Below, piece by piece: positions 30,845-30,873 of a stretch of 30,873 nt of DNA. Made by a program: the position numbers and the translations under genes. The stretch is from the NCBI RefSeq assembly GCF_040675535.1, contig NZ_JBFAPC010000064.1, positions 1-30,873 on the forward strand, in the 5' to 3' direction. The DNA comes from Patulibacter sp040675535 (GTDB lineage: Bacteria; Actinomycetota; Thermoleophilia; Solirubrobacterales; Solirubrobacteraceae). A model generated the notes under the pieces. That model saw only the letters and a program-made list of their open reading frames with translations. It made no database searches and was not told where the DNA came from. The first letter of the stretch is position 1. Every line of letters starts with the position of its first letter.

Positions 30845-30873
30845 GCCGCCCCCCCCCGGGGGGGGCGGGCGGC
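30845..30873. other. C9G8 homopolymer hairpin at the right edge
   Basis: Nine C followed by eight G, flanked by further complementary GC, closes the window. It is either a very stable terminator-like hairpin or a place where assembly broke. No gene is seen from 30780 to the end. Confidence 0.5.

Noticed and set aside
1..30873. CRISPR array, tRNA, rRNA, integrase or insertion sequence
   Set aside because: No regularly spaced repeats, tRNA-like cloverleaf or transposase motif was recognised on either strand.

Overview
The window is very GC-rich, densely packed bacterial chromosome. It has a DivIVA-type polarity protein with an actinobacterial-looking C-terminal tail, a four-domain S1 with an acidic tail, a DapC-type transaminase close to the mycobacterial form, and large secreted Ig-like proteins. 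Together these suggest a high-GC actinobacterium, perhaps class Thermoleophilia (Solirubrobacter/Patulibacter-like). This placement is inference from family resemblance only; no rRNA or tRNA gene is present.

Layout. 1-2899: an amino-acid catabolic module (an indolepyruvate/2-oxoacid ferredoxin oxidoreductase running off the left edge, a Leu/Phe/Val-type dehydrogenase, and a divergent Lrp/AsnC regulator). 2961-8485: a DivIVA-like protein, mutY, a secreted Ig-like protein, dapC and a damaged quinone-oxidoreductase gene. 8579-11068: a small unknown protein and uvrB, which has a palindrome matching the Gram-positive SOS (LexA/DinR) box. 11265-15772: a membrane-tethered methyltransferase, then rpsA, followed by an overlapping coaE / lytic transglycosylase / GNAT operon. 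15952-19049: a small unknown protein and a large LuxR-type ATPase regulator interrupted by a one-base frameshift. 19117-22298: a predicted metallopeptidase lipoprotein, a geranylgeranyl-reductase-like flavoprotein, and a YjdJ-YjdI-like GNAT/ferredoxin pair whose ferredoxin gene carries two opposite indels. 22299-23674: a visibly lower-GC patch with an unknown gene and gene remnants, most likely acquired DNA. 23675-24180: a RelE/Phd-type toxin-antitoxin module. 24426-30779: purT, an NlpC/P60 cell-wall hydrolase, and an 1104-residue secreted protein with seven Cys-paired repeats.

Two patterns run across the window. First, about ten genes have a TAnnnT hexamer 6-11 nt before the start codon and no Shine-Dalgarno sequence, the signature of leaderless transcripts. 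Secreted-protein genes and a few others instead carry clear purine-rich ribosome sites. Second, several otherwise well-conserved genes are broken by single-base indels, mostly in C or G runs (about 8440, 16662, 22023, 22122), which points to sequencing error at least as much as to real mutation.

No CRISPR array, intact insertion sequence, integrase or origin was seen. The nearest thing to an unusual system is the accessory patch 22005-24220. The rest is mostly ordinary chromosomal content with interesting regulatory detail.
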